From Halichondria panicea (Eukaryota; Porifera; Demospongiae; Suberitida; Halichondriidae): DNA of 64,000 nucleotides. The stretch lies in NCBI RefSeq assembly GCF_963675165.1, contig NC_087382.1:5495963-5559962 (forward strand), in the 5' to 3' direction. Under the pieces are notes generated by a model. That model made no database searches and was not told where the DNA came from. It saw only the letters and a list, made by a program, of their open reading frames with translations. A program made the translations under genes and the position numbers. Positions 44,899 through 62,482 of this stretch are shown piece after piece (position 1 is the first letter of the stretch; each line of letters begins with the position of its first letter).

Positions 44899-47800
44899 AT
44901 GGACAAGGTGAGAGTTAGATATTTTGATATGATTTGCATCACATGTAAATCATACTATGGTTCATAGGCAAAGAATCGAAATCCAGCGGCTGATCTTCGC
45001 AAAATGCGACGAATCATTGCTGAAGACCCCGAGTGGAACTTGGAGATTGTACCTCCTCTTGTGGATGTGTGTATATCACATATAGTGGGAAACTTTGGAG
45101 GTTAGACTCGCGAGCCGTCCTTTTGCACGGCGAAAAGTAGACTGGTCACACTGTGTGTAGAATCTTGTGCAACGTTTGCCACTGTAATAGTGGCAACCAA
45201 CTCAAGTGGCTAGATCGCATGCAGTTACCACAAAATAATTGATAGTAACGTTGAATGTACGTGATGTTCGCTACCATAGGCATAAGTATGCAATTTCAGT
45301 ACTGGTAGTACGAACTTTCATGGCACTAGGAGATTTTTGTGCAGCTAGTTTTGTGGTAGTTTAAGTATCACATTCAGTATGCTAACATTACGAAAACCAC
45401 AGCCACTTAAAATCTTATCTGATGTGCTGACTGCAACACGAGTCTCAACACAGAGTTTGACCTTTGCCGTGCAAAAGTGACAGCTCACAAGTCTAAGAAA
45501 ATGTGGCTTTACGGAGTATAATATTTTGATCGAGTATACTGACCAATAAAATCTACGTGTATGTGGTATGTATGAGCAGAGGGTGACTATACTGCGTATC
45601 TAATATTTTAAACTTCATATCTTAATTAATTTGCAGAAAATCCACTTTTTGAAGAACTTTTACCAAAGCACAAACAAAACGTTCTCAAGAAACTTTCCCC
45701 TAATATTCCGCTCAAAATCACTGCCCCTTTAATTAATGACGAGTCATATTGGGAGCGTTGTTGCCGGGGGCGATGGGAGCTGTGTGACTTGTCCGAGTAC
45801 AGTGGCCAGTGGAAGAGGATGTTCTTTGAGAGGAATGCACAAGAGACAGTTGAAACCTTCGTCCCTGAGCAGAGTGACATTTTCAAGGTGAGAAATTCAA
45901 GTCGTAGGAATGTTGTGAACTAGGTGCATAATTATCCTTATACAATAATAATGTGTCCTTTAGGCTTGGACACTATAATTATAATACATTGTGTGCATAT
46001 AAATTATAGTTGCCTCACTCCACACATACATGTAGTTGGAGGGCACTCTGCAGTTGTCGAGTCAGTATGTACATAGATTGAGAGTAAATCAGCTTCTTCC
46101 CCCGCCCCGAGACAAGGCAATAAATGGAGATGATGATGATGGGTAAGTTTTCACTCATACGTGTACTAGTTGGCTTGGTATCATACAATAGTCTAACAAA
46201 CAATAGTTTTAGCCTTTGGCCAGTAGCTTTTCTATCAGTGCTTAAATCGATGTACACATACAGTTGAGCCTCGACTATCCGAACCCCAATTATCCGAATT
46301 CTCGATTAAAGATTCGACCAAATTTAATGACATTCATAGCAAACACCTAACAATAATAGCTTGCTACTGTGTTCTGTCCACTGATGAATTACGTCAAAGA
46401 CTAGTACATTTGTAAGTGCTGAACATCGTTTGCTGATTATGCATCAGAGGCTAACTCGAATTATTGAGGCGTGGATCATTTAAAGTCATTCTGGTATTCG
46501 AATATTTCAGCCATCCGGATGAGGTGGGGGACACCAGGTGTTTGGATAATCGAGGCTCAACTGTACTAGAATGTTATGTACATGTACTGTAGGTTGTAAA
46601 CATAGTCTGTCTAACAAGGCCCAATGTTGCTTGTTGCTTTTCTTGCTACAATTTCGATACTTTAGCCTGAGCTGTGATTGTATCTTTACCAGCATTCCTA
46701 TTTGTATGTACCATTTTCCCTGCTTTCATTTCTGTATTTAATTTTACTGGAACACTATAGTCTTTTCTGAATGACAGAATCAGGGTCAAGATACACTTTT
46801 ATGTGATACACATATCTTATGACTCACACCAACATGTACATGTGTCTTATGGCTCACTCTAAGCTTGTATACTGTATTAAGTTCAGAGTTTTCTTCTCAC
46901 ACAGATTGACTGAGGATGGTACACTGTCAGTGTGTAACGATCATCTTAACTGCGGTCTCATCCTGAAGAACTTGCATCAACTTGATGAGCTGTCCCTCAC
47001 TTTTGGGTATGAATTACTATAATTGGTATTCATGCCTACACTTGTACATACGTACTTGAGACAGCCGAACCATAATTATTCTCTGTTGGCGTGCTATTTT
47101 AACGTCTTCCCTGACGACTCTTTATGGTTTGTTGTCTTGGAAGGCGTTTTGTTCATCCTAGCCCATAATCATTTCTAACTCTAGGCTTATTTGCTTACTA
47201 CATGTAGCTCTGATAAGAGTGCTCTAGCTCGTCATAAAATAATTCTCTTCACATTACACTCCGTATATTTTCCTATCCAGAGTGAAAAATTGTGGAATGA
47301 ACTTTGACTGGTCTTTGTTCGAATTCACGGCTCGAGACAGCCAGCTGTTAGCCAATGGGCTCAAGGCCACGCCCACTTTGAGGGTGTTTCGCCTGAACCG
47401 TAGTAAAGTTGGTGATCAGAAGGGACGACTCATCATCTCACATCTCTTAGACCACCCTTCGCTCTCAGTGCTAGGTGTGTGTTCGTGATGTGTGTACTGT
47501 ACAGTGGAACTAAGAAATGTTGAGGGCAATAATTATAAGTCATGTGAATTATTTTTTGGAGAGGTTCCGTTGTCCTTAACATGCACAGGGAAGTTTTGTA
47601 ACAATTAAGAGATGGGGGCACTAGAAAGGTTGTAGTACAGTGTCCCTTGTTTGGGGAGGTTCTACTGTACTGTAAAATTACATGGCATTTATATTTATCA
47701 AAAGGCTACAGAGCTGCTACGTGTTTAGTATCTAGGTGGATTAATGTACCTGTAGGTAACCACACACCACATGCTGCTAGTACATACAAGTAGGAACCAG

Positions 47801-48949
47801 GTGTGGTGTGTACTTGTAATTCCAACTTTCTGATGGTCTCTTTTGTAGTACCAATTTCTCTCCAGTAACAGGATTAGGGTTATCTAATTACGTACATGTA
47901 CTATACATTGTATTGCACCCTCTCTCTCTCAAAACTTTGTTATTATTGTTTATAATGACTAGTAAGAGCAAATTTGTGTTTAGGTACGTTACGTGTGTGT
48001 TGGGTACATGTAATTCAGTCATGTAATTGTGTCTCCTTCTTCAACAGATCTCTCTCACAACAAGTTGGGAGACAATGCTGGGCGAGCAATAGGCAAACTG
48101 TTAAATGGCCACTCTCCAAAACTGGTCACAGTGGAGCTGAGCAACAATCTAATCGGCAAACAAGGGGGAGTGTCAATAGGCCACGCCCTCCATAACAACG
48201 GAATTGTTAGAGAACTCAATCTCCGTATGAACAGACTTGGAGACGAGGGTACACAATCGATACTCAAGGCACTGCAGGGCAAGAACGATAGTCTACTGAC
48301 CCTCAACATAGGGAGCAATGACATGGGGGAGGCCTCGGCTCAAGCACTCTCAGAGGTAACTGATTTTGGCCACTAGTTATGCAGTTACAATTTCTTTAGC
48401 ACCGTTTTTAAATTCTGCTAAGCTGTGAAATTAATGTTTTGTAATTACGCACGTATGAGATTCATTGCATTTTTAATTAGCGTTCATAATCTACAGATGG
48501 TGATCATAAACAAGACACTACAGAACCTCAACATTACCTGCAACAAAATACTTGAGGTGAGTGTCAGGCACGATGCACGTACATGATGTATAGCATGCAT
48601 TACCTTATTATCAAGCTTACGTGGTAATTCTGCTTTTGCTGGATATTATGGTATTAATGCTTGCCTGAGCAGGCGCTACTACAGGTATAGGAATGGATTA
48701 TTTCCCCATCTCTGTAGACTCTCCCTACCTACCCTAATCAGTGACTTGCATTGTTATAAATGTGCACTGTTTTCACTGTCTTATCACATACTCTATATAC
48801 AGGCTGGTGGCAAACTCATACAACACGGTATGGAGGAGAACAAGTCTCTATTGAACTTTGACCTACGTCTGACGGAGATTAGCCAGGAGAGCGAGTACTG
48901 TATTAATCAAGCAGTCAAAGACAATCAGGACAGGGGAGGGACGAGATAG
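44899..48949 (+). CDS. TCTE1: T-complex-associated testis-expressed 1 / dynein regulatory complex subunit 5
   Basis: Nine exons: 44899-44907, 44968-45100, 45637-45887, 46036-46142, 46905-47006, 47281-47474, 48048-48355, 48497-48556, 48803-48949; 436 residues, in frame throughout. The first exon codes only MDK. Diagnostic matches are RRIIAEDPEWNLEIVPPL, YWERCCRGRW, WKRMFFERN, KNCGMNFDWSLFEFTARD and the C-terminal FDLRLTEISQESEY. The second half is ribonuclease-inhibitor-type leucine-rich repeats (LDLSHNKLGD, VELSNNLIG, LNLRMNRLGDEG, LNIGSNDMGE). Known role: DRC5 of the nexin-dynein regulatory complex in motile cilia and flagella, expected in choanocytes and sperm. It is shorter than the human protein by about 65 residues, mostly at the ends. 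Confidence 0.93.
46261..46563. mobile_element. Tigger/pogo-type MITE in TCTE1 intron 4
   Basis: Flanked by TA. The left end cagttgagcctcgactatcc and right end ggataatcgaggctcaactg are near-perfect terminal inverted repeats. CAGTTGAGCCTCGA-type ends are those of pogo/Tigger mariner-like elements. No transposase is present. Confidence 0.9.
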
Positions 48950-49244
48950 CTATAGTACATAATTATGTATATAATATTTGTATGTGTTGATTATTGTTTG
49001 TCTGTACATGTATACGGTATAATATGGTGTTTGTTGGCTGTATAGCCTGTATTTACAAACTTTAATAATATTTATTGTGGTTTTTGCTGATATTCTAAAA
49101 TTGATCAACTTACATGACATTGTAGTTTGTGAACATTAATTTGCAATATAATTATATACATGAAGAATGTGAAGTGAATTATGTCTTATGAGAAACAACT
49201 ATTAAACACAGACACAATTATATAATACATGTAGCACCTGGACA

Positions 49245-53703
<4,459 letters not shown>

Positions 53704-53952
53704 TTTGTTTTGTTGCTTGAGCTCCATATCTGTAGTACAATAACTAGACTACTAGATACTGTACACAATCCATCTCTTCCGAGGTATTTTACCACAAACT
53801 CTGCCCACAGGACATTAATGATTCAGACTGATTGTGAATATCATTACAAAAACGTAAACTTGAGGGCGACCTCCTATGTACCAAATGTTGTCGACCTAGC
53901 GTTAAAATAGAAAACATTCAGGGATGGTGCGCGAGACTAGGTCTCTGAAATT

Positions 53953-54306
53953 TAAAATTAGGCCAATGTTAATCAATGTCTTGTTTCTGGTTACCTCCCT
54001 CCTCAAATTTCACTGCCTCATCAAAAAACTCATTATTATGACATCACTCCATTATTTTCATTAGCCACACCTACTTGTGGGTGTGTCACATGATAAATAG
54101 CATAGATTGCAGCATAGATTAGGTAAGATTTCCTTTTTCATATTTGTGGTTTTATTGTATATCCAGTGTGGTTATTTTAATTAACAGGAAATGGGGTTTT
54201 ACAGGAAGTGATGTCACAATGAATAATGATAACCTCCCTCCCTCACTAGTGGTAAGGTGATTTCCAAACCAGAAAACAAGACATTGACGAACACTGGCCT
54301 TAAAAT
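53953..54306. mobile_element. MITE between receptors R1 and R2
   Basis: Inverted termini: left attaggccaatgtt followed by tcaatgtcttgtttctggtt, right the complement of ccagaaaacaagacattgac and gaacactggcctta. The arms are ~42 bp with a few mismatches. It occupies more than half of the 641-bp gap between the two genes. Confidence 0.7.
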
Positions 54307-54344
54307 TAGTGGTGATCAGTTTTATATATCAAGAGTACTCTTGG

Positions 54345-57300
54345 TTATTGTTCTCTCTCAAGAAATTCCGGACTTGCAATTCGTTTGACACTGACTCGAG
54401 CATATTCTCTTCTTGGTTCCATTTTAGTGGAATCTAGTTTAGTGTACTGATGTTTCCTCTTCTGTGGTGATGACGACCCCTCTTTCTTGCCAGTAGGTGG
54501 TACTATTCTCCAGTGGTAGCCGTCTTTATCCTCTACTTCGATCATGCAGGGTAGAGTAATTTGATTGGTTAGCTCTACATCTGTGTTGGGTGTACCATAG
54601 CTGCTTTGTGATTTGGCGGTAGAAGTGTCACCTGCAATTACATAATTAGAGAGCATTAAGAACGGCATTATGTCACAAATAATTATTAGGCAGCCAACAA
54701 AATTAATGATTTTATTCGTAATGCATGGCAGCCTCGATTCCAGGCCGCGAAGAGAAAGGCGGCCTGGTATACTTTGTATGAGCATGCGCGTACATTACCC
54801 CAAAAAGGGGGGTAATCCGTGTATTTGTGGATACTTTCAGTAAAATAATGAAGTTACAGTCTAGTCCGTTACAAAGATGACTGAGTTCTTACGCCCTTTA
54901 TTGTATCAGGCCAAGTCTCTACTTAACGACAACCTACACTGTAAGGCTATACAGATGTTATAGGAAAGGCATGATGTGTTCCTTGATGAGGCTGTGGTAA
55001 TATGGACCAGGCAAGTCTTCTGCTACTAAATCTTGCCTTTATGTTTGACAGAAAGTCATTGCTGAAGATAAAAAAGCTAATGATTACTCCTGAAAGCTTT
55101 TAATAAGCTTTAACTCGACACTCAGGAAGTTTAATATTCACTCAAGATCTACTGATGTATTAAAGAGTCAACCACTCTTCCTAGCTGGCAGCTCTACTGT
55201 CTGCATGGGAGGCCTTCTTGAACTGTCTCTTTGATAAACAGAGCTAGAAGAAGTACGTTCTACTTTGATTAGTGTCTCTGAAAGCTAGCTGCCATTGTGG
55301 TCAGGGGCGTAGCCAGGATTTGAGAGAGGGGGTGCTGAATGAATGGATTGTCTGAATTACCAGTGCGCAGAGTGCATTGGCGGTGCAAAATGTGCCCCAA
55401 CGTCTGGGGGCACTCCCCCAGAAATTGTTGTTGTTATATGCTCTGAGATTGATTCTAACGCAATCTGACTAAAGAAATGAGGGTACTGCTGCTTTGAGGG
55501 TACTGGTGGTTAAGCCACATCTTCATCTGAAGATGTCCTATTGTTTTGAATTAAATCATATACAGCTGCTAACCAAGTTCTGCTTGTGAATTAGCAGGAC
55601 AGGGTAGCAAGCCACTTGCAGTTGCAGTGCTGCTCTGTGAACTGGGCTCAACTGAAAAGTACTCAAAGAGTGACATGACTATGATGGTGATAGCTGCTGA
55701 CAGTCTGCAACTCTGTGGGGACCTTGGTCTGCTCAGCCCGGCTTTGCGCATGTGCACTGAATATTTGGAGGTGGAGCTGGAGTTTTGAGTTATCGTGCAA
55801 TAGAGCTCTAGTTCTCTCATATCAGCTAGCTAGTTAGTACTTGTGGAGCAGAGTCTGCATGAGGCCAGAGGGGGGTGCTGGAGCACCCTCTGCATCCATC
55901 TGGCTACGCCACTGGTGATCACATTGTCATACGTATTCTTTCTTTTTGTAACTTTGTCCGTTTTTTTACAATTTGTATGATGAAATTGTTGTCAATTATT
56001 TCGCGCATGCGCATACAGAGTATACCAGGCCGCCTTTCTCTTCGCGGCCTGGAATCGAGGCTAAATACATGGGTGACATAGTGGCCCTGGGTCACCCACT
56101 ATGATTAAATTAATCTAGGGCCTATACATGTAGCTGGTCTCCGTCAACATTCCCTTAATGTAACTGTTATACCTTCTTTCCAATTCCGCAGTAGGAACTC
56201 TCGACCTTCTGCGTCACTGTAACCAGGACACTCTAAGACATGGTAGTAGTGAGAGTCAGGTGAGTCTGAGCGTTCGCTAGAGTGTGCACCTATGTCATTG
56301 TGACGCTGCTCATCAAATTCATTGGTCAGCGAGAGTCTGTGATGCTCACAAACACCTACATTGTACATATATAATTAATTCATGTATAACTGTTACAGTA
56401 TCATGATTGTTGTTACAGTATAATTACAGCCTACAGGCTAAATTTGGTGCTCCATTCAAATGCATGAAACTCATTATTTTGCCTATAACTGTAACAGTTC
56501 CTCCTATCATGTATATATGCATGCATATGCATGATAGCATCACTTACCCTTAATAACTGCTTCCCTCTGCTCCATACTTGTAGCAATTGTTAGGCTGGAG
56601 AGAGAGTCAGAGTGCCCTGAGGCTGAGGCCACTACACCAGTACACTCCTGTTTCGGCCTTGCCGTTATCGACTGTGATAGTGGTGATAATTGAGTCGACG
56701 ATATGGGTGAGTCCGTGATGAGGTGTATACTACTTTCGTTGATAACAGACATTGCAGCCAAGCCTGAATTAGACTTACTCCTGAGTGTGTGAATGCATGC
56801 ATGGATAACTTTTCAGTACCTGCATGCGTGAATGAATTTAGCTAATCTCAACAACGATTTATGACAACAATACCAAGGTTTTAGTTTTCCTTTCACCACA
56901 AAACTACGTACGAACAATTAAGCACATTTGGATACATGCATGCATTCGGACATATACAGATAGGGTGCGGTTGAGCACTTTCCAAGAGTGTTATAATTAC
57001 AGTATATGAACACAACAGTCGCCTGGCAATTACATACATCAAAGAACATACAAGAACATCAAAGAACAAGAAAGGGGTGTTGAACATTGCATCATGTATG
57101 GGCACTATGGCTACAGCATAAAAATATCTCCGTGTGCATGGGCAACCATAGTAATTAATAATCGTTCATTGCCATGGGCCATGGCATTTACCACATGGCA
57201 GGTGTTGAGCACTAGACATCCTGTATCTCAAAGGCTTCTATTGTACAGACACAATCTCTCACACCTAGACTGCACCATATGGTGGACTGATTCTACTAAT

Positions 57301-58516
57301 GCACTCAACTAACGTGCATGCATGCACTTACCACACGGGATTGTTGAGAGGTTGGGAGCTTATGTTGCTAGCAACGACTGACTCTTTCTCTCGTTTTTTG
57401 GCTCTTGGAACCTTACACAAAACTATCACAGCTGCCAGTAGTACCAGGATTACCACTAGCAACAGACAGCACACCCCGACACCCACATAGAGACCAACTC
57501 GGAGCTCCTGCTGAGATAGTGGTGTTTTCGTTGATTGCATTGATCCAATAGGAACCACGTTCAATGGTTGACTGCTCAAATGCATACCGTTAGACACAGA
57601 ATTCATCATTGGTCCAGAATTTAGTACGAATGAGTTTTGTTGTGATAAAGGAGTGTTTGAAAAAAGTGATACTGGTGTGCTTTCAACTGCAACAGTGTTA
57701 GTTTCTACTTGATAAGTGTCAATCATTGATTGCTTTGTAGAAATGAAGACGGTTTCACTAGAACTGGATGTCGATAATGTTTGTCCTGATTCCATCAGTT
57801 CTGAAGAACTAATAGATGTCTGCACAGTGGATCCACAAATTGTATTGGCTACACACACCATTTCTTCATTCATTGGGAAACTATGGCAATTGGACATTCC
57901 AGTATACTGAGCCCCTTCCAGAAGACAAAACTGACTACTGGGTTGAATATTGAAAGCACACTTTTCCCCATCATTGACGCTGATCTCACACCAGTAACAA
58001 CCCATATCACTATTACTAACATTGTGGATTATGAGTGAGAAGTTAACAAACTTAAAGTCTATCAGATCGCCACTGGAAACAGGATTAGAATATTTTGGAT
58101 CAGGGCCTCCCGGATAAACTCGCATTATAGTGCCTTCATCGACAAGTCCGTTTTTATACCACTTAACATTAGGCAGATGATCGTTCTTGGGTGCTAGAAT
58201 GTGGCAGTGAAGAGGAAGTGTGGTGGTATTGTTCAGTAAAGGCCAGGGATTGCATGATGCACCGAGACTCGGTTGTCTTACAAAGTAGTAGTAACAGTCA
58301 CCTAGAAATGGGAGGATAGAATGGCTACATAATTTTTTTATGTATAAACATAGGTCTGACTATGCAGTTACCATAATGATCGAATTTGTGAGACTCAAAA
58401 TAATAGCCACTATAAATGTGGGAGTCCATGAGATCTATAGCTAGCTCACCTTTTTGAGATAAGCAATGTCCCAATACTGATAGAAGAACAACCACCTTCA
58501 GTGGCATGAGATCCAT
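54345..58516 (-). CDS. Ig-like receptor R2 with ITIM-like tail
   Basis: Five exons (- strand): 58516-58450, 58301-57332, 56780-56548, 56355-56173, 54631-54345; 579 residues, phases 1-2-1-1. Exon 1 is the signal peptide (LKVVVLLSVLGHCLS). Exon 2 carries one Ig-like domain (SCNPWP, LHCHIL, VKWYKNG, CYWCEIS), a Cys motif (FCLLEGAQYTGMSNC), a Ser/Thr-rich stalk and a 25-residue membrane helix (VGVGVCCLLLVVILVLLAAV). The tail spans four exons and includes SHYYHVLE, which fits the ITIM consensus SxYxxV, plus YTKLD and EYARVSV. Predicted type I, possibly inhibitory receptor; ligand and signalling are inferred. Intron 4 hosts the inverted-repeat element 54730-56062. An alternative start four codons later is possible. 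Confidence 0.8.
54730..56062. mobile_element. AGCCTCGATTCCAGG inverted-repeat element
   Basis: Arms of ~60 bp (54730-54790 and about 56003-56062) are near-perfect inverted repeats starting agcctcgattccaggccgc. Each arm continues through a CGCGCATGCGC-like word. The interior has a gene-like piece (54877-55000, coding MTEFLRPLLYQAKSLLNDNL then a stop) and a nested element at 55302-55914. It lies in intron 4 of R2. The same terminus forms the hairpin at 62145-62203. Confidence 0.8.
55302..55914. mobile_element. Nested hAT-like MITE (CAGGGGCGTAGCC termini)
   Basis: Begins caggggcgtagccagg and ends ctggctacgccactg, short terminal inverted repeats typical of widespread hAT-type non-autonomous elements. 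Subterminal ggggtgct/agcaccc words strengthen the pairing. A clean 8-bp target duplication was not found. Confidence 0.7.
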
Positions 58517-59210
58517 TGTGAGATTATAGACTTAGCTAGCTATTACTATAGGCCTCTGCTTCATACACTCTTACTTAGACTATAGTATAACTTTCCTTTT
58601 ATGTCTGCTGTGTAAACCTTGCACTTAAAGCTAAACCACAATAATAGATATGGTTAGATCTAGTACAGCTACAGTATATCAAACAAGCCCTCAAGGCTTG
58701 TGCACATGCACTGACTCAGAGCTAGACAATGCTGAGCTTGTGGAAGGTGTGTATAGTAGAGTCTACACTCAAGGCTAAACTATTGTATGCATTGTGCAAT
58801 ACAAAGTGGTTGAGGTTGGCTGCCAAGTGTGGTGACAACTTGTATTGTTTTGCTTACTGACAGTTAACACTAGGCTGGCACTTGTAATCAACATTTTGAT
58901 ATGGCTCTAGCAATGTATAGATGATGTTAATTTTGTCTATGCATGTATCAATTATACAAGGTGTGTGTATATATATACATAATATTAAACTCTATATAAT
59001 TATTAACGTCAAATGTAATAGGCTGCCATATAATAATGTTGGTGTCAGAGATTTATAATGAACTGATGAACTGAACAGTATTTTCACAGTTAATACATCT
59101 GACTGCAGTATTGAAATGTACATGCAGACAACTTAAAATCATACACAGTGAGTAATGGTGCATCTATACTAACTTATAGAATAGTGCATGCATGCAACTA
59201 TAGTATTGTT
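58517..59210. other. Intergenic gap between R3 and R2
   Basis: No coding feature. It presumably holds the R2 promoter. AT-rich sequence with no clear repeats. Confidence 0.5.
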
Positions 59211-61536
59211 CTAGTTCTCATAAATGTCCGGCCTTGTCTTGGTTGTAGAAATCCATCTTGGCAGCCTGAGTGACCTTCTTTCTGTGGCTCCTCTCTTCAT
59301 AAGCGTTTCTTGAGGTTGGATCAGAGTGACAATGGATGGAGAGCTGCGAGAAAAGTCTTTCTGTTTCGTCAGTCCACTCCTAACATAATCTCCTTCGCCG
59401 TAAGGGTCCAGTTTGAGTCTGGCATAGCGTGGATCGTCAAACAGCTCCTGCAAGTGTGCTGACACTTTGTCAATGTTTTCACCGCCTCCAACATTGAAAG
59501 CCTGGCTGCTAGTGTGACTAGCTGTTGCAGAACGCAGCATTCCCGAGCCATCATCCTCGAGAGTATGGTAATAGTGATCAGGCACTTTAGGAAGTTTCTC
59601 GTTATGCATTTCTGATGTGGACACGGCTGAATGCATCGAGGTGCTGCTTTTAATTACCATCGTGCTATTGTCCACTCTTATTGTAACTGGTTCAAGGTGA
59701 TCATAGCTTGCAGGGGTGTTTGATTTTTTGGGTTTAGGGGGTAGTTCTGGAGGTGGCTTATCAGCTGAAGTTGCTAGGCAAGACTCTGTTTCAATAGTTG
59801 AGCGTTTTAGATGCCCAAATGGTGTGCTACTCTCTGAGGCAAGAGTTCTGCTTTGTTCAGAAAAACTGACTTCGACTTGTGTACCTTTCATCACTGATCT
59901 CTGCTCCAGAACACTGCATGCATATTAAAATATATACTTTCCACGCCAAATTTGTAGTACTAAGCATAAAAGCGACAATATATAATGTACCTATTTTGTA
60001 AATTAAGTGTGTACTAGCTGTTACTACTGTACTTGATCTTGATGGATATAGCTACTCATCTGTGAACACTCCTCACCTCCCATCCACTTGTTCACTCACA
60101 TGATTGGCTGTATTGAGTAAAATGTTAACAAGTATTATTATACTTCCTGACGTGTACCAAATTACTTTATCCATTATACTTGTGTGCATGTGGTGTGGCT
60201 ATGAAAAGTGGATTAGTGTAGTATAAACAAACTTAATTCAAAGCTGCTGGAATTCATAAGTGAAATTTTTAATGGAGTATCATGCACTGACTATGTCTAT
60301 AGTCCATGTCTAACGAATAAATAATCAGCTCATACTGTGCTATAGTGCATATGCTACACTGTACAGTTTATATAGTAGCTGTGCAATGGTGTACGTGCAT
60401 GTATACAGTTTAACTATAATTATACTTGCCTTCTTGTGAGTTCCTTCTTGAATTAGTAGCTCTGTGAAGCTTTTGTCTCAAATAATCACTTACTTGTACC
60501 AAACAGGAACACTTTTTCCTTACAAGACAAAGAATCATGATCACCAACCCTACAATAACTCCTATAAATAAGATGCAAACTATTATAGCAGCATAAAGGG
60601 CTCCTTCGAAGCTTGATCTTGGCACTGTCTCCTCCATTCCTCTCACTATAATAGTATTGACTGTACTAGAAGTTGTGTTGTTCATGGGAGACTCAGTTGT
60701 GCTACTACTGACAAACGAATCTTTAAGTTTTGAACTAGGAGTGGCATAAACTTGTGTCTTTGCGATAGACGTAGCAACTTTAGTGCCAATATGCAAAGTT
60801 TGAGTGTTTATCAATGTTTTGCCTGACTGAATGGCTTCACTGCCAAACATTGTGGAGACTAAGCTGCTGCCGCTTTGTGCTTTTCCTGTGAGTGATAGAA
60901 TGTTACTAGAAATTGTAGGGCTAGTTATAATGTCTCTTTCATTGTTTAAGCTTTCCAGAGCACTCGCCAAATCCGGGGAAACGTGTACACACAGAACTGA
61001 TGTGTTTACCAACATGACGACTGAATCACCGCAGTCATCAACTCCGGCAAAATGTTCTTCATTATCAATGCAAACAACTTCACTCTTTACCGGTAGTATA
61101 AGTCTGCTGAATTCAATTTGACACCAAAAGCAAACTCCACTCATAGTTGAATCAATATTCTTTGTAAGAAGAATAGACGTAGCACTTCTCTTCTCATCCA
61201 TCACATCTAGCATGTTGTTTCTGATAAGACAGTCATTCTTTGATGTGATTCTTGTTGTGCTACTAACTGATCTGTTACTACGGTACCACTGTATACGGAA
61301 CGAGGGGAGGAGCGGCCCTGTTGCTCCACAGTGTATCTGCAGCCGAGATCCATTAGGGTCACAGTTCAGTTGAGTCACAGGTTGCTGGGTGTACTGATAT
61401 ATACAGTTACTGGTTTTATCTAGAGAATTATTCATCATTATAAATAAACGCCAGTATTCATCTCACCTCCTCCACACTCCGTTATTGAAAGAACTAGCAG
61501 TACTAGACCTACGCAGCAATCTATTTTCACAGCCAT
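59211..61536 (-). CDS. Ig-like receptor R3 with SH3- and SH2-type tail motifs
   Basis: Three exons (- strand): 61536-61467, 61419-60426, 59913-59211; 588 residues, phases 1-2. Exon 1: signal peptide (CVGLVLLVLSI). Exon 2: one Ig-like domain (LNCDPNG, IHCGATG, IQWYRSN, CFWCQIE), a Cys motif like that of R2 (VVCIDNEEHFAGVDDC), a Ser/Thr stalk, a membrane helix (LYAAIIVCILFIGVIVGLVI) and a KK basic stop. Exon 3: the cytoplasmic tail with proline-rich PPPELPPKPKK (SH3 ligand type), SYDHLEPV, HYYHTLED (compare HYYHVLE in R2) and RYARLKLD. A GC donor with perfect consensus (60429) competes with the GT donor at 60425; only the GT donor keeps frame. Predicted type I signalling receptor. Confidence 0.78.
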
Positions 61537-62144
61537 TCCTCACACTTTGCTTGATAGCTTGATACTCTCTCAACTGGTTCTGTTCACAATTCTTTGTGTT
61601 GCCTTGTGTTCACGCCATTACTTATAAGCAGTGACAAACAACCGTTTTGTAAAGAGCCTATCTGTCTACAGGCATGCGCAATGAGTTTTTGCGTGAGGAG
61701 GTTGACACGATCACGTGCAACAAATTGGCTTAGTTGCGCATCAGAATAAGTACCACTATGATGATGCGTGTTCATCCTAGCCTCGAGACCAAAGACCAAT
61801 CTCGCTACAGGGTGAAGAAAGCAATTCCCATTACCATTCTCACAAGCAATGCCTATAGTGAAGGCTGATATACTAATGAAAGAAAGCTCACTGTGCCATC
61901 TGAAGTGATGGTAAAATTTAATTCCTACAATGTGTCTGACAACCTGTACTGTGTGGAGGTGCCTATATAAATTATACATGAAACTTCTCGGTGCTACTAT
62001 ATATAGTTTATATACTTAGTCACCTACTAGCTTCTTGGCTGATGTCAGTCATTACTTTTGTGTTATAATTATTATTATTATAACAATGTCATAATTATTT
62101 TGTGTATGAAAATTAATGCCCATGGCGATGATCATAACCATAAA
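61537..62144. other. Gap between R3 and MGAT5
   Basis: No supported gene. The 131-codon ORF on the - strand (61584-61979) has no recognisable domain and lies in repeat-like sequence (tagcctcgagacc near 61780). Confidence 0.5.
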
Positions 62145-62203
62145 TAGCCTCGATTCCAGGCCGCTTGAACAAGCTTTGTTCAAGCGGCCTGGAATCGAGG
62201 CTA
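62145..62203. repeat. Perfect 59-nt palindrome, AGCCTCGATTCCAGG family
   Basis: Two arms of ~28 nt, from tagcctcgattccaggccgc inward to ttgaaca, pair perfectly around a 3-nt centre at 62173-62175. The outer 17 bases equal the termini of the 1.3-kb element in R2 intron 4, so this looks like an element reduced to its ends or a minimal foldback. Confidence 0.9.
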
Positions 62204-62482
62204 AACCATAAATTATTTCTTCATTTCCTCATTTCTTATTTCTCATTTCCTCATTTCTCATTCCTGTTTTATCACCACACCCCTTTTACTGACCGTTCAA
62301 CCTCATTCTAAGGAAAGGGGGGCGTGGCACGACCTGATACAGATATAGGTACGTGCTAGCTAGCTAGCTACAAGCGAGACACATACGTACATGTTTATAA
62401 TAAAGGCATAGACTACAGACATAACCTACTTTGCTGCTTAACGCTTGTGATCAAGAAGTGACCAAGCAAGTTGCCGTGCAAC

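Noticed and set aside
48055-48324. 89-codon antisense ORF in TCTE1
   Set aside because: Shadow of the leucine-rich repeat exon 48048-48355.
54877-55010. MTEFLRPLLYQAKSLLNDNL open stretch inside the R2 intron element
   Set aside because: It looks exon-like, but an in-frame stop follows within ~28 codons and no partner exon could be tied to it; noted only as possible captured debris.
61584-61979. 131-codon ORF on the - strand
   Set aside because: No recognisable domain, unusual composition, and it overlaps repeat-like sequence.
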